NCBI RefSeq assembly: GCF_000724085.1
Contig: NZ_CCDL010000001.1
Span: forward strand, 1,612,001-1,676,000
Direction: 5' to 3'
Source of the DNA: Oceanobacillus manasiensis
Lineage (GTDB): Bacteria > Bacillota > Bacilli > Bacillales > Amphibacillaceae
DNA length: 64,000 bases
Shown: positions 16,809 through 26,020 of the stretch, piece by piece
How the letters are laid out: every line of letters starts with the position of its first letter
Numbering within the stretch: position 1 is the first letter of the stretch
Notes under the pieces: generated by a model
What the model was told of the DNA's origin: nothing
The model's database searches: none
The model's input: the letters and a program-made list of their open reading frames with translations, nothing else
Translations under genes and position numbers: made by a program

Positions 16809-18503
16809 GTGAAAAGGAAATTTGGTTTTAAACATATAAAAAGTAAGATACTTTTTGGTTTTGGGATTGTAATTTTTTTAGTTGTACTTTTATCTTTCTA
16901 CAATGGTTATACAGTAGATCAGACTAATGAAGACATGAAAGAAATGACGGATTATCAGCTGGAACTACTTATAACACAAGAGAAAGTAACGATTGATATG
17001 CAACGTAGGACATCCTTGCTACGTGGGTATTTGTTATATGGAGACCCTTCCATAAAGGAACAGTTTAACGAAGGCATTGATGCATCCATTGCTTTGGAAA
17101 ACAAATTGCTAGAACTAAATGATTCAGATGATGTCCAACAGTTAATGGAGAAAAAAATAGAATGGGGCACGTTTACTGATGAAGTGATCGCTGAATATGA
17201 CAATGGGAATGAAGACAGGGCGTTAGAAATCATGGCTTTGTTCGTCCAACCGTTGGAAGAAGAAATCACACGATCATTTCAAGAAATGGCAGCATCAAGC
17301 GAGGATGAGATACAGGAGCTTGGAAGACAAATTGTAAAAAGCGGTGAAACTAATTTTTGGGTTACTATTGGTATTGCAGTAATCGTGATAATAACTGGCC
17401 TCCTCATTGCCTTCGTTACCACGAATAAAATAACCAAACCGATTTTAACCGTCATGCAACGAATGAAAGAGATTGCTTCTGGAAATCTTCGTCACGAAGA
17501 TTTAATGATTACTACAAGGGATGAACTAAGTGAGCTCTATGCAGCAACAAATTTGATGACCAACAATACGAGAGAGATGATCCTAAAAATAGGCGAGGTA
17601 TCAAATACGGTATCTAATCAAAGTGAAGAGCTAACCCAATCAGCTGATGAAGTAAAAGCTGGATCAGAACAGGTTGCTGTAACGATGGAGGAACTAGCTA
17701 ATGGAACGGAAGAACAGGCAACCAATGCTAGTAGCTTATCCTCAGTGATGGCAACATTTACAAAGAGTGTGCAGGAGACAAATGAGAGCGGAGAGAACAT
17801 CCAAGCAACTTCAAAAAATGTACTTGCCAAGACGCAAGAAGGAGCAAGTTTAATGGATGGTTCCAAAGCTCAGATGTTAAAAATAGATCAGATTGTACGA
17901 GAAGCAGTGGTGAAAGTACAGGGATTGGATCAACATACACAACATATTACACAATTGGTTTCTGTCATACAGGATATTGCAGAACAAACAAATTTGCTTG
18001 CGTTGAACGCTGCAATTGAAGCAGCACGAGCAGGCGAAAGTGGAAAAGGCTTTTCTGTAGTTGCAGATGAAGTGAGAAAGCTCGCTGAAGAGGTAGCAAA
18101 ATCGATATCTGGTGTAACAGATTTTGTAACAAATATACAGACGGAGACCAGGGCTATTTCCATTTCATTGAACGACAGCTATAAAGAGGTAGAACAGGGA
18201 ACTGAAAAAATTGAATCTACTTCGGTAACCTTTACGGAAATTAACCATGCTGTCACCACAATGGTAGATAGTATACAATCCATCTCTGCTAATCTGGCAG
18301 ATTTAGCAGGAAAAAGTGGCAAAATGAACCATTCTATAGAAGAAATTGCGGCAATAGCGGAGGAATCGGCTGCAGGAGTAGAAGAGACTTCAGCTTCTTC
18401 TGAGCAGACAAGCAGTGCAATGGAAGCTGTAGCAAACAGTTCTAAACAACTGGCTAACACGGCAGAGGAATTAAATAACCTTGTTACCAGGTTTAAAGTT
18501 TAA
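16809..18503 (+). CDS. Methyl-accepting chemotaxis protein, paralogue of the 14242 gene
   Basis: 564 residues from GTG 16809, chosen over GTG 16800 because AGAGGTGGAAG lies just before it. Helix at about 14-36, a helical extracellular sensor to about 180 (4HB type), second helix near 184-206, HAMP, then a signalling coil with the tip [19 protein letters not shown]. It shares its cytoplasmic half with the MCP at 14242 while the sensor differs. Own sigma-D promoter and terminator. Ligand unknown. Confidence 0.92.
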   Translation: MKRKFGFKHIKSKILFGFGIVIFLVVLLSFYNGYTVDQTNEDMKEMTDYQLELLITQEKVTIDMQRRTSLLRGYLLYGDPSIKEQFNEGIDASIALENKLLELNDSDDVQQLMEKKIEWGTFTDEVIAEYDNGNEDRALEIMALFVQPLEEEITRSFQEMAASSEDEIQELGRQIVKSGETNFWVTIGIAVIVIITGLLIAFVTTNKITKPILTVMQRMKEIASGNLRHEDLMITTRDELSELYAATNLMTNNTREMILKIGEVSNTVSNQSEELTQSADEVKAGSEQVAVTMEELANGTEEQATNASSLSSVMATFTKSVQETNESGENIQATSKNVLAKTQEGASLMDGSKAQMLKIDQIVREAVVKVQGLDQHTQHITQLVSVIQDIAEQTNLLALNAAIEAARAGESGKGFSVVADEVRKLAEEVAKSISGVTDFVTNIQTETRAISISLNDSYKEVEQGTEKIESTSVTFTEINHAVTTMVDSIQSISANLADLAGKSGKMNHSIEEIAAIAEESAAGVEETSASSEQTSSAMEAVANSSKQLANTAEELNNLVTRFKV

Positions 18504-18608
18504 GATAATTCTTGTGAGCCCGTTCATAGGATGTAAAAATAAATCTAGAACAGGTTTAACTTTTATATAATAATGGTATAGTATGTTTAGATAGTATGAA
18601 GTGAAGGT

Positions 18609-18637
18609 AAAGGGACAGGAGCTCTGTCCTTTTTTAA
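18609..18637 (+). terminator. Terminator after the MCP gene
   Basis: AGGGACAG and CTGTCCTTT pair around a short GAG loop and run into TTTTTT. Confidence 0.75.
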
Positions 18638-18842
18638 TATTATTTTGTTTAGTTGGTTTCATAGGTAAATTGTTCTATTTTTCTAGTAAGCCTTTCCTAG
18701 AAGGCTTACTGTACAAGCAAACAAGTAATACAGTTAGTTATACCTGGTTCAAAATAACTTTGACCGATGTAAATAAGTAGGGTATAATAAAAAATCGTTG
18801 TATTGTTAATTAAATGTAAATAAAACTAAGAGGTGAAAATAA
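18638..18842 (+). promoter_or_regulatory. ltaS upstream region: inverted repeat and sigma-A promoter
   Basis: A perfect 10-bp inverted repeat AGTAAGCCTT/AAGGCTTACT lies at 18685-18710 with no T run on either strand. A sigma-A promoter follows: TTGACC at 18760-18765, 17 bases, TATAAT at 18783-18788. The repeat is about 50 bp upstream of the -35, a possible operator. Confidence 0.65.
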
Positions 18843-20861
18843 GTGAAGAAATTAATATCTACGAAGATGGGATTCTTCGCTATCGCTGTTGTATTACTCT
18901 GGATAAAAACGTATATAATCTACTCATTTGAATTTAATCTTGGTGTAAGTGGGGCGATGCAGGAATTTCTATTATTCTTCAATCCACTAAGTTCTGCCCT
19001 GTTGTTTCTAGGGCTAGCCTTATTCGCTAAAGGTAGAAAGGCTGGACTATTTATAATTATAATTGATGCGATCATGACATTTATTCTTTATGCAAATGTT
19101 GTTTTCTATCGTTTCAATAGTGACTTTATTACCATCCCTACATTAATGCAAACAGACAACTTTGGTAGCATTGGTGGTAGTATTGCAGATTTGGCCCAGG
19201 TGTCTGACTTGTTTTATGCATTGGACCTTGTAATACTAATTGTTTTGTTTATTAAAATGAAATCTAATTGGTCTGTTACGAGATTGAAAATCCGTAAGCC
19301 ACTTGCTGTTATGGCTGCAGGTGTTATTGCTTTCTCCATTAATCTTGGGTTGGCTGAAGCGGATCGCCCACAATTGTTGGAGCGTACATTTGACCGTAAC
19401 TATGTTGTGAAGTATTTAGGTGCTTATAATTTCACAATCTATGATGCGATCCAAAGTGCCAAAACATCTACACGTCGTGTATTAGCTGATAGTGATGATA
19501 TTACACAAGTTGAAAACTATACGAAATACAAGTATGCTGCACCAAATGAAGAATATTTTGGTAAAGGTGAAGGAAAAAATATTATTAAGATCCATTTAGA
19601 ATCCTTCCAGTCCTTTTTAATAGATTACGAGTTGCATGGAGAAGAAGTAACGCCATTCCTTAATTCTCTCGTACATGATGAGAGCCAAAACTTTACGTAC
19701 TTTGATAATTTCTTCCATCAAACAGAGCAAGGGAAAACAGCTGACTCTGAGTTGACGATGGACACATCCCTTTACGGTTTGCCACAAGGTTCTGCGTTTG
19801 TAACAAAGGGAACAAATACGTATCAGTCATTGCCAGCAATCTTAAACCAAGAACAGGGTCACACTAGTTCAGTATTTCATGGTGACGGAAAATCGTTCTG
19901 GAATCGTGACGAAGTATACAAGCATTTAGGAATTGATGAATTCTACCATGCTGATTTTTATGATATGAGTAAAGAAAATGTTATAAATTATGGGTTAAAG
20001 GATAAACCATTCTTTGAAGAATCCATGCCATATTTGGAGAACATGCAACAACCTTTCTATGCACACATGATGACATTGACACACCACCATCCATATTTAA
20101 TAGATGAAGAGGATGCTAGTATTGCTCCTGCAGAAACGGGTGATGGTTCAGTAGACCGTTATTTCCAAACTGCGCGTTATCTTGATGAATCATTGGAGCA
20201 ATTCTTCATTGATCTAAAAGAAAAAGGGCTTTATGAAGACTCTATTATTATGATCTATGGAGACCATTACGGTATTTCAGATAACCATAATCGCGCCATG
20301 GAAGAGATTACTGGAGAAGAAATTACACCATTAAAGAACGCGGAACTTCAGCGGACACCATTTTTTATTAAAGTTCCTGGCGTTGAAGGACAAGGGACGA
20401 ACCACTCCTATGGCGGTCAAGTAGACGTTATGCCAACAATGCTTCATTTAATGGGTATTGATGCGAAGGACTATATTCAGTTTGGTACAGACTTGTTCTC
20501 AGAGGAACATGAGGAAGTTGTTCCTTTCAGAAATGGTAACTTTATGACACCAGAATATAGCTCTGTAAATGATGTGTTCTATGATAACGAAACAAAAGAA
20601 GTAATTGAGAACCCAACGGAAGAAATGAAGAAACAGAAAGAAGAAGTACTGAAAGAGCTTGAATTATCAGATGAAGTCTTATACGGCGATCTTCTAAGGT
20701 TCTACACACCGAATGAATCTTGGACACCAATAGACGCTTCTGAGTATTTCTACGGCTCACCAGAAGAAGAAGGTATAGAAAAATCATCTGAATCGGAAGA
20801 GGTTAAACAACCCGAAGACATTCAGGACGAAGTGCACGCTCCTGAGGATGAAGCAGAATAG
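18843..20861 (+). CDS. ltaS: Lipoteichoic acid synthase LtaS
   Basis: 672 residues. Five N-terminal membrane helices (to about 170) are followed by an extracellular sulfatase-fold domain. Metal and catalytic residues are visible: Glu253 (HLESFQ), Thr299 in GKTADSE, and the IYGDHYG Asp-His pair. LtaS transfers glycerol phosphate from phosphatidylglycerol to build lipoteichoic acid on the outer membrane face. The domain continues into a Glu-rich tail (last 50 or so residues) that is more acidic than in S. aureus, fitting a halotolerant host. Start GTG with AGAGGTG upstream. Whether it makes all LTA or is one of several paralogues cannot be told. Confidence 0.94.
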   Translation: MKKLISTKMGFFAIAVVLLWIKTYIIYSFEFNLGVSGAMQEFLLFFNPLSSALLFLGLALFAKGRKAGLFIIIIDAIMTFILYANVVFYRFNSDFITIPTLMQTDNFGSIGGSIADLAQVSDLFYALDLVILIVLFIKMKSNWSVTRLKIRKPLAVMAAGVIAFSINLGLAEADRPQLLERTFDRNYVVKYLGAYNFTIYDAIQSAKTSTRRVLADSDDITQVENYTKYKYAAPNEEYFGKGEGKNIIKIHLESFQSFLIDYELHGEEVTPFLNSLVHDESQNFTYFDNFFHQTEQGKTADSELTMDTSLYGLPQGSAFVTKGTNTYQSLPAILNQEQGHTSSVFHGDGKSFWNRDEVYKHLGIDEFYHADFYDMSKENVINYGLKDKPFFEESMPYLENMQQPFYAHMMTLTHHHPYLIDEEDASIAPAETGDGSVDRYFQTARYLDESLEQFFIDLKEKGLYEDSIIMIYGDHYGISDNHNRAMEEITGEEITPLKNAELQRTPFFIKVPGVEGQGTNHSYGGQVDVMPTMLHLMGIDAKDYIQFGTDLFSEEHEEVVPFRNGNFMTPEYSSVNDVFYDNETKEVIENPTEEMKKQKEEVLKELELSDEVLYGDLLRFYTPNESWTPIDASEYFYGSPEEEGIEKSSESEEVKQPEDIQDEVHAPEDEAE

Positions 20862-20870
20862 AGCAAGCGC

Positions 20871-20906
20871 AAAAGGACACTGACATAGCCGTCAGTGTCC
20901 TTTTTT
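20871..20906 (+). terminator. Terminator of ltaS
   Basis: AAAAGGACACTGAC pairs perfectly with GTCAGTGTCCTTTT, followed by Ts. Confidence 0.9.
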
Positions 20907-21075
20907 ATATAAATATATTTTATCCTCCCATTTGCATTACAAGGAATTAAATTAGCGGCATATAATATCTTAAACAAGCAGTCATATGCTTGTTGTACGA
21001 CCACACACCTAGTAGAAAAACTTCTCTATAAAAAACGAACGTTTGTTCCTGTTTTGGGTATTTTTACTTTATTGT
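20907..21075. other. Short gene-free stretch before the toxin promoter
   Basis: AT-rich; one GAACGTTTGTTC imperfect palindrome near 21038, otherwise nothing I can support. Confidence 0.3.
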
Positions 21076-21079
21076 GTGG

Positions 21080-21085
21080 TATACT
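21080..21085 (+). promoter_or_regulatory. Extended -10 promoter of the toxin mRNA
   Basis: GTGTGGTATACT: TATACT at 21080-21085 preceded by TGG, an extended -10. A transcript from here would carry about 65 nt before the toxin start. Confidence 0.5.
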
Positions 21086-21153
21086 AGTAGCTAGATAAAG
21101 TTCTTTACATGAGTGATCGGCGAGCCCTTTTCTAATGAAGGGGGGGATGCCAC

Positions 21154-21249
21154 TTGGATATTTATCAAGTATTTATGGTGATGCTCTCGTTTGGGACGTT
21201 TCTGATAGCGCTCCTGACTCTGATCATTCGTATGATCAATAAAAAATAG
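21154..21249 (+). CDS. Small holin-like type I toxin (31 residues)
   Basis: TTG start at 21154 with a strong AAGGGGGGG ribosome site seven bases upstream. The peptide begins MDIYQVFMVMLSFGTF and ends IIRMINKK: one membrane helix with a positively charged tail. This matches the compact 'putative holin-like toxin' peptides of Firmicutes, related in design to TxpA, BsrG and Fst. A convergent antisense transcript is predicted. Such peptides damage the membrane when their mRNA is not silenced. Toxicity here is inferred from the family. Confidence 0.75.
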   Translation: MDIYQVFMVMLSFGTFLIALLTLIIRMINKK

Positions 21250-21394
21250 ACCTCTCCATATCCACAATTGTCATGTGGGAGAGGCCTATTACTAGGTAGC
21301 CGATCCTCTGGGAGAACCGCTTATCCATTAGACCACAGTTGCAGCTGTGGTCTTTTTTAAAATGAAACTTTTGTCTTAGTATATGTTGCATTAC
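21238..21394 (-). ncRNA. Antisense RNA antitoxin overlapping the toxin mRNA 3' end
   Basis: On the minus strand an extended -10 (TGGTATAAT, about 21400-21408) precedes this stretch. It ends at CCTCTCC/GGAGAGG (about 21251-21283) followed by TATTTTTTATT, a terminator in the antisense direction. The RNA would overlap about 110 nt of the toxin mRNA 3' region, as in txpA-RatA. Ends are approximate. Confidence 0.6.
21330..21357 (+). terminator. Terminator of the toxin mRNA
   Basis: GACCACAG and CTGTGGTC form a perfect stem with a TTGCAG loop and TTTTTT tail. Confidence 0.85.
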
Positions 21395-21408
21395 ACTAAT
21401 ATTATACC

Positions 21409-21641
21409 ATATTCACGGTTTCATAAAGCAGTTTTTTCATGATAGCTAAAAAGTAGTTAACCGTTATACCTCACTTAATTTACCGTTCATAGCCTGGTTA
21501 AGTAGCATAATGCCTGCAACCCCCCTTCCATATGTACATAGCTTGAAAGAAAGCTGAATAACGTTCTGATCATTACATTTTTTTCTTTCTTCCTAATTGT
21601 GCTACTATTAACAGAGATAAGAAAAAGGAGATTAACACAAA
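21409..21641. other. Gap before the CynX-type transporter
   Basis: No ORF or convincing hairpin. The transporter promoter probably lies near 21590-21620; AAAAAGGAG is its ribosome site. Confidence 0.3.
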
Positions 21642-22844
21642 ATGGGAGACACCTTAGAAAACAAGCAGAAATTATCTCAGTTTCTAATAATTGCGGGGAT
21701 TATTGTTGTCGCATTTAATTTACGACCAGCGATTACCTCCGTAGGACCGCTAATTTCGACAATCCGAGACGAGTTAGGTATGTCAAACTGGAGTGTAGGT
21801 TTGCTGACTAGTTTACCGCTTGTCGCATTTGCAATCATGTCTCCCCTGATTCCGAGAATTGCGAATCGGTATACAAATGAGCGTGTAATGCTGGCTGGTC
21901 TCGTTATCTTATTAATAGGCATCAGTGTACGATCGTTCTCTTTAATTTCTCTGTTATTTTTAGGGACATTGCTTGTTGGTATTGGGATAGCAATATGCAA
22001 TGTGCTGTTACCAGGCGTGATAAAAGAAAAGTTTCCTTTAAAGGTTGCTTTCATGACAAGTGTTTATTCCACTTCTATGGGAATATTCGCTGCGGCTGCT
22101 TCAGGACTAAGTATACCGCTGGCCAATAATATCGGCCTCGGGTGGCAATGGGCCTTGACTGTATGGGCATTACCTGCCCTTGTAGGGATCTTTATCTGGG
22201 CATCCTTAAACAAACAGGAGAAAGCTACCAAGTCGATGAAGGTGGCATTTGTTACAAGTGAAAATAATGCAATCTGGAAATCGGCGCTTGCCTGGCAGGT
22301 TGCAGCCTTTATGGGACTGCAGTCCTTTTTATTTTATGTAACCATTTCCTGGTTGCCGGAAATTTTACATCAATATGGGCTAAGTATGTCAGCAGCAGGG
22401 TGGATGCTGTCAATCATGCAGCTGGTCGGTTTGCCAGCAAGTTTCCTCGTGCCGGTTATAGCAGGAAAACTAAAGTCACAGCGTCCGATTGTGATTGTGA
22501 ATGGAGTTTTATCGATAACGGGTTATACAGGCCTTTTAATGGGAGAATCCTACCTTGTTATGAGCATAAGCACGGTGTTAATTGGCATTACACTAAGTGG
22601 AACCTTTGCTCTTGCTTTAACTTTTCTAGGGATGCGTGCAAAAGATGCAAAGCAGGCTGCTGCATTATCTGGTATGGCTCAAAGTCTAGGATATTTGCTA
22701 GCAGCTGTTGGACCTTTGCTAATTGGGTTGCTTTATGACCTAACACATAGCTGGAGTATCCCTTTACTATTTCTTATTGGGGTTTCATCCTGTGTTGTTC
22801 TATTCGGCATGGGAGCAGGAAGAAATAAATATGTTTTAGAATAA
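21642..22844 (+). CDS. MFS transporter, CynX/NimT family
   Basis: 400 residues with twelve predicted helices. The early motif FNLRPAITSVGPLISTIRDEL is characteristic of the CynX/NimT (YycB-like) branch of the major facilitator superfamily, which includes cyanate and 2-nitroimidazole transporters. It lies just upstream of the 5-oxoprolinase genes and may share their transcript, so a role in pyroglutamate or related amide uptake is possible but inferred. Confidence 0.83.
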   Translation: MGDTLENKQKLSQFLIIAGIIVVAFNLRPAITSVGPLISTIRDELGMSNWSVGLLTSLPLVAFAIMSPLIPRIANRYTNERVMLAGLVILLIGISVRSFSLISLLFLGTLLVGIGIAICNVLLPGVIKEKFPLKVAFMTSVYSTSMGIFAAAASGLSIPLANNIGLGWQWALTVWALPALVGIFIWASLNKQEKATKSMKVAFVTSENNAIWKSALAWQVAAFMGLQSFLFYVTISWLPEILHQYGLSMSAAGWMLSIMQLVGLPASFLVPVIAGKLKSQRPIVIVNGVLSITGYTGLLMGESYLVMSISTVLIGITLSGTFALALTFLGMRAKDAKQAAALSGMAQSLGYLLAAVGPLLIGLLYDLTHSWSIPLLFLIGVSSCVVLFGMGAGRNKYVLE

Positions 22845-22868
22845 TCGAATGTGACAGGCGGTGATGGA

Positions 22869-23621
22869 ATGCAACATACAATGACGGCGATCGGAGATGG
22901 GGTTATTCGAGTGGATTTTGCGGGAGAGGTTAGCCCACAAATGAACCAACAAATTCAACGCTACTGTAGACTTATACAGGGGAAGGCTATATACGGTGTT
23001 ACGGAGCTAGTGCCAGGTTATCATACTATCACCTTATATTATGAGCCATTTGAAGTTCGCTATAACGAGTTGATAACGAAGCTAGAGAAGCTGTTAGCGT
23101 CTTCAATTGGAGAAAATATCCAAGAAAAAGGGCGGTTGTTGCAAATACCGGTTTGTTATGGTGGAGAGCAAGGACCCGATCTCCATAAAGTGGCCGAGCG
23201 ACATCAAATGAAAGAGGAAGAAGTAGTCAGGCTTCATCAAGAACCAACGTATCTTGTTTATCTGCTTGGATTTTTACCAGGTTTCCCTTACCTTGGTGGT
23301 TTGTCTCCTGAGCTTGCTACACCAAGACTACAGGAGCCTAGAGCAAATACGCCTGCAGGATCTGTAGGTATAGCAGATGCCCAAACAGGAATCTATCCTT
23401 TCACTTCACCTGGTGGGTGGAATATTATCGGAAATACGCCCATACCGTTGTTTGATGCTGAAAAGAAGGAGCATGCTTTTCTGTTTAGACCGGGTGACCG
23501 CGTTACGTTTTACGAGATATCAGAAGCGGAATATAATCAGTTAACATTAAAAGATATGCAGTCAGATCTCTTATGGGAAGAGGTGATTTCGATTGAAAAA
23601 GAAAATAGATCTGAACTGTGA
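22869..23621 (+). CDS. pxpB: 5-oxoprolinase subunit PxpB
   Basis: 250 residues from ATG 22869, preferred over GTG 22851 because GGCGGTGATGG stands before it. The KipI/PxpB domain shows VPGYHTITLYYEP, FLPGFPYLGGL, PRANTPAGSVGIA and SPGGWNIIGNTP. With PxpA and PxpC it forms the ATP-dependent enzyme that opens 5-oxoproline to glutamate. In B. subtilis the related KipI also inhibits KinA. The 3' end overlaps pxpA by 29 bases. Confidence 0.9.
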   Translation: MQHTMTAIGDGVIRVDFAGEVSPQMNQQIQRYCRLIQGKAIYGVTELVPGYHTITLYYEPFEVRYNELITKLEKLLASSIGENIQEKGRLLQIPVCYGGEQGPDLHKVAERHQMKEEEVVRLHQEPTYLVYLLGFLPGFPYLGGLSPELATPRLQEPRANTPAGSVGIADAQTGIYPFTSPGGWNIIGNTPIPLFDAEKKEHAFLFRPGDRVTFYEISEAEYNQLTLKDMQSDLLWEEVISIEKENRSEL

Positions 23622-24351
23622 TATGGGTGAAGGCTTTGGTACTTATTCTTTCGGAGCAGACGAACAGATAATCAAGCATATAACGTCAGCAAATATTGCT
23701 TGTGGCGCCCATGCTGGAGATCCAAACATCATGTCAGATACCGTTAAATTAGCAAAAGATCATGGAGTGGCAATCGGTGCACATCCAGGGTTTCCTGACA
23801 TTGCAGGCTTTGGACGGAGAATGATCGACCTTTCAGATAAGGAAATCTACCGCCAAGTCCTTTATCAAATTGGGGCATTAAACGCCTTTTGTCAGGTGCA
23901 TGGAGTACCGTTGCACCATGTGAAGCCTCACGGTGCTATGTATAATGTAGCAGCGAAAGATAAGCGTGTTGCAACGGCAATTGCCCAAGCTGTCTCAGAC
24001 TTTGATCAAAATCTTATCTTATATGGACTTGCAGGTAGTTACTTAATTCAGGAGGGTAAACGTGCAGGCTTACGTGTCGCTTCCGAAGTATTCGCTGACC
24101 GTACTTACCAAGAGGATGGAAGTCTTACCCCAAGAAACACGCCAGGAGCGTTAATTAAAACGGTGGATCAGGCAGTTAAGCAAGTGAGGGAAATGCTATC
24201 AGAAGGCATGGTTATGACCGTGCAAGGGAAAAATATTCCCATTCAAGCTGATACAATCTGTGTACATGGTGATGGAGCGTCTGCAGTTTCCTTTGTAAAA
24301 GAATTAACCTCAGCACTACAACAGCAAAGCATTACCAAAGCAAGCATCTAA
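23593..24351 (+). CDS. pxpA: 5-oxoprolinase subunit PxpA (LamB/YcsF family)
   Basis: 252 residues. KKKIDLNCDMGEGFG, SANIACGAHAGDP, GAHPGFPD, HHVKPHGAMYN and EVFADRTYQEDGSL are family hallmarks, with acidic and histidine residues for the deacetylase-like barrel. TTG start, with GAGGTG seven bases upstream inside pxpB. Subunit of the 5-oxoproline hydrolysing complex. Confidence 0.93.
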   Translation: MKKKIDLNCDMGEGFGTYSFGADEQIIKHITSANIACGAHAGDPNIMSDTVKLAKDHGVAIGAHPGFPDIAGFGRRMIDLSDKEIYRQVLYQIGALNAFCQVHGVPLHHVKPHGAMYNVAAKDKRVATAIAQAVSDFDQNLILYGLAGSYLIQEGKRAGLRVASEVFADRTYQEDGSLTPRNTPGALIKTVDQAVKQVREMLSEGMVMTVQGKNIPIQADTICVHGDGASAVSFVKELTSALQQQSITKASI

Positions 24352-24376
24352 ATAATCCTATAAGGGGGCGCGCATC

Positions 24377-25324
24377 ATGGAGCAAGAGCTCTTTCAGGTT
24401 ATGAAGCCAGGAGTACAGACAACGTTTCAAGATTTGGGACGCAAGGGCTATCAGCAGTTCGGTGTACCTGTATCAGGAGCCATGGATAAGTTCGCACTCC
24501 AAGTGGCGAACATTCTCTTAGGAAATAGTCGAACAAGCCCCTGCCTTGAAATTACATTAATAGGTCCTAACCTAGTTGCGAAATCCTCCATGACGATTGT
24601 CATCACAGGTGCAAATTTAAACCCGACATGTAATGGAGAGCCTATCGACATGTGGAAGACAGTAAGAATTGAAAAAGGAGATGAACTTGCTTTTGGCAAA
24701 CACGAATCAGGTGTGCGGGCATATTTGGCTGTAGCTGGAGGATTTGAGGCACCGAAATACTTTGGTAGTAGTTCTGTTGATGGAAATAGTGGTTTCGGAA
24801 AGCCATTAGAAAAAGGAGATACCATCAAGGGTTACCCAATCACAGTAGCTTCTGGTATTAGTTTAGCAAGTTCCTTGATTCCAAGCTATGAAAAAAAGAT
24901 TACTGTTTCATTGGTAGAAGGACCACATACAGATTATTTTGCAAAGAAAGATCGGGAAACATTTTTTGCAGTACCATATAAAGTGGGATCCAATTCAAAC
25001 CGAATGGGCTATAGGCTGGAAGGGGAAACAATAAAGCCAGAAAAAGTGGAAGTATGGTCAGATGGCATCCCTTTTGGAGGAATTCAGATAACGAGTGGTG
25101 GAGAACCGATCATTCTAATGGCAGACAGGCAAACAACTGGTGGCTACCCGAGAATTGGTACCGTTTTTTCAACAGATCTCCCAAGGGTTGCACAGCTCAT
25201 CCCTGGCGGGGAGATTTGCTTTAGGCCATCCTCCATTGAAGAAGCAGAGGAGAAGGTTCGGAAAGAAGAGCAATTTCTCCATCGCTTAGAACAATTCCGA
25301 CAACATATAGAGAGAAGGAAATAA
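24377..25324 (+). CDS. pxpC: 5-oxoprolinase subunit PxpC
   Basis: 315 residues of the KipA/PxpC biotin-carboxylase-like carrier fold. PGVQTTFQDLGRKGYQQFGV, SGAMDKFALQVANILLGN, YLAVAGGF and the late TSGGEPIILMADRQTTGGYP block are seen. Two bases separate its stop codon from pcp, so the operon continues. Confidence 0.92.
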   Translation: MEQELFQVMKPGVQTTFQDLGRKGYQQFGVPVSGAMDKFALQVANILLGNSRTSPCLEITLIGPNLVAKSSMTIVITGANLNPTCNGEPIDMWKTVRIEKGDELAFGKHESGVRAYLAVAGGFEAPKYFGSSSVDGNSGFGKPLEKGDTIKGYPITVASGISLASSLIPSYEKKITVSLVEGPHTDYFAKKDRETFFAVPYKVGSNSNRMGYRLEGETIKPEKVEVWSDGIPFGGIQITSGGEPIILMADRQTTGGYPRIGTVFSTDLPRVAQLIPGGEICFRPSSIEEAEEKVRKEEQFLHRLEQFRQHIERRK

Positions 25325-25325
25325 G

Positions 25326-25925
25326 ATGAAAAGATTACTTTTAACAGGATTTGAACCTTTTTTAGATTTCCCAATAAACCCAACTACATCGATTGCTCAG
25401 ACATTGAATGGGCGACAGATCAATGGGTATGAGGTTACAGGGGAAGTTCTTACAGTGGATTTCAGTAAATCTGGAGAGCAATTGATCGAATTAATGAAAC
25501 AGCACAAACCAGATGCTGTCATCTCACTAGGATTGGCAGCTGGTCGGAATTGTATCACACCAGAAAGAATTGCAATAAATTGTAATGATGGTCCAGTGGA
25601 CAACGAAGGGCATAAACCGGATGGGGAGCCCATTTTCAGTGATGGGCCAGATGGCTATTTTTCCACATTACCAATCAAACAGATTGTAGCCCGATTAAAG
25701 GAAGAGAAATTACCTGCTAAAATATCGAATACTGCAGGTGCTTATTTATGTAATAATGTAATGTATCACGGCTTACATTATGCAAAGCAGCATGGTTTGA
25801 ACATTCTTTCAGGTTTTATTCATATGCCGGCATCTCATGCACTAGCTGTGGAAAAGAGTATGCCAAGCTGGTCTGAAGAAGATTTACAAAAAGCTATTAT
25901 AATCGCGATTGAGACACTACCCTGA
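25326..25925 (+). CDS. pcp: Pyrrolidone-carboxylate peptidase
   Basis: 199 residues, slightly short of the usual about 215. Peptidase C15 residues are present: Glu in RNCITPERIAIN, Cys in NTAGAYLCNNVMY and His in GFIHMPASH. It removes N-terminal pyroglutamate from peptides. Pcp followed by PxpABC gives a complete route from pyroglutamyl peptides to glutamate, a useful osmolyte and nitrogen source. Confidence 0.94.
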   Translation: MKRLLLTGFEPFLDFPINPTTSIAQTLNGRQINGYEVTGEVLTVDFSKSGEQLIELMKQHKPDAVISLGLAAGRNCITPERIAINCNDGPVDNEGHKPDGEPIFSDGPDGYFSTLPIKQIVARLKEEKLPAKISNTAGAYLCNNVMYHGLHYAKQHGLNILSGFIHMPASHALAVEKSMPSWSEEDLQKAIIIAIETLP

Positions 25926-26020
25926 TATAGACAAATAGGCTAATTTTCAAAACGCAATTAGGGATTGCCACGGTATGAAAAGTGTAATAAAATTACGTGG
26001 TACATAAGAGAGATTGCGAG

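Noticed and set aside
21285-21330. tRNA-like string (minus strand GGTCTAATGGATAAGCGG)
   Set aside because: It resembles a tRNA D-arm, but no acceptor, anticodon or T arm can be folded around it; it lies inside the toxin/antisense RNA overlap.
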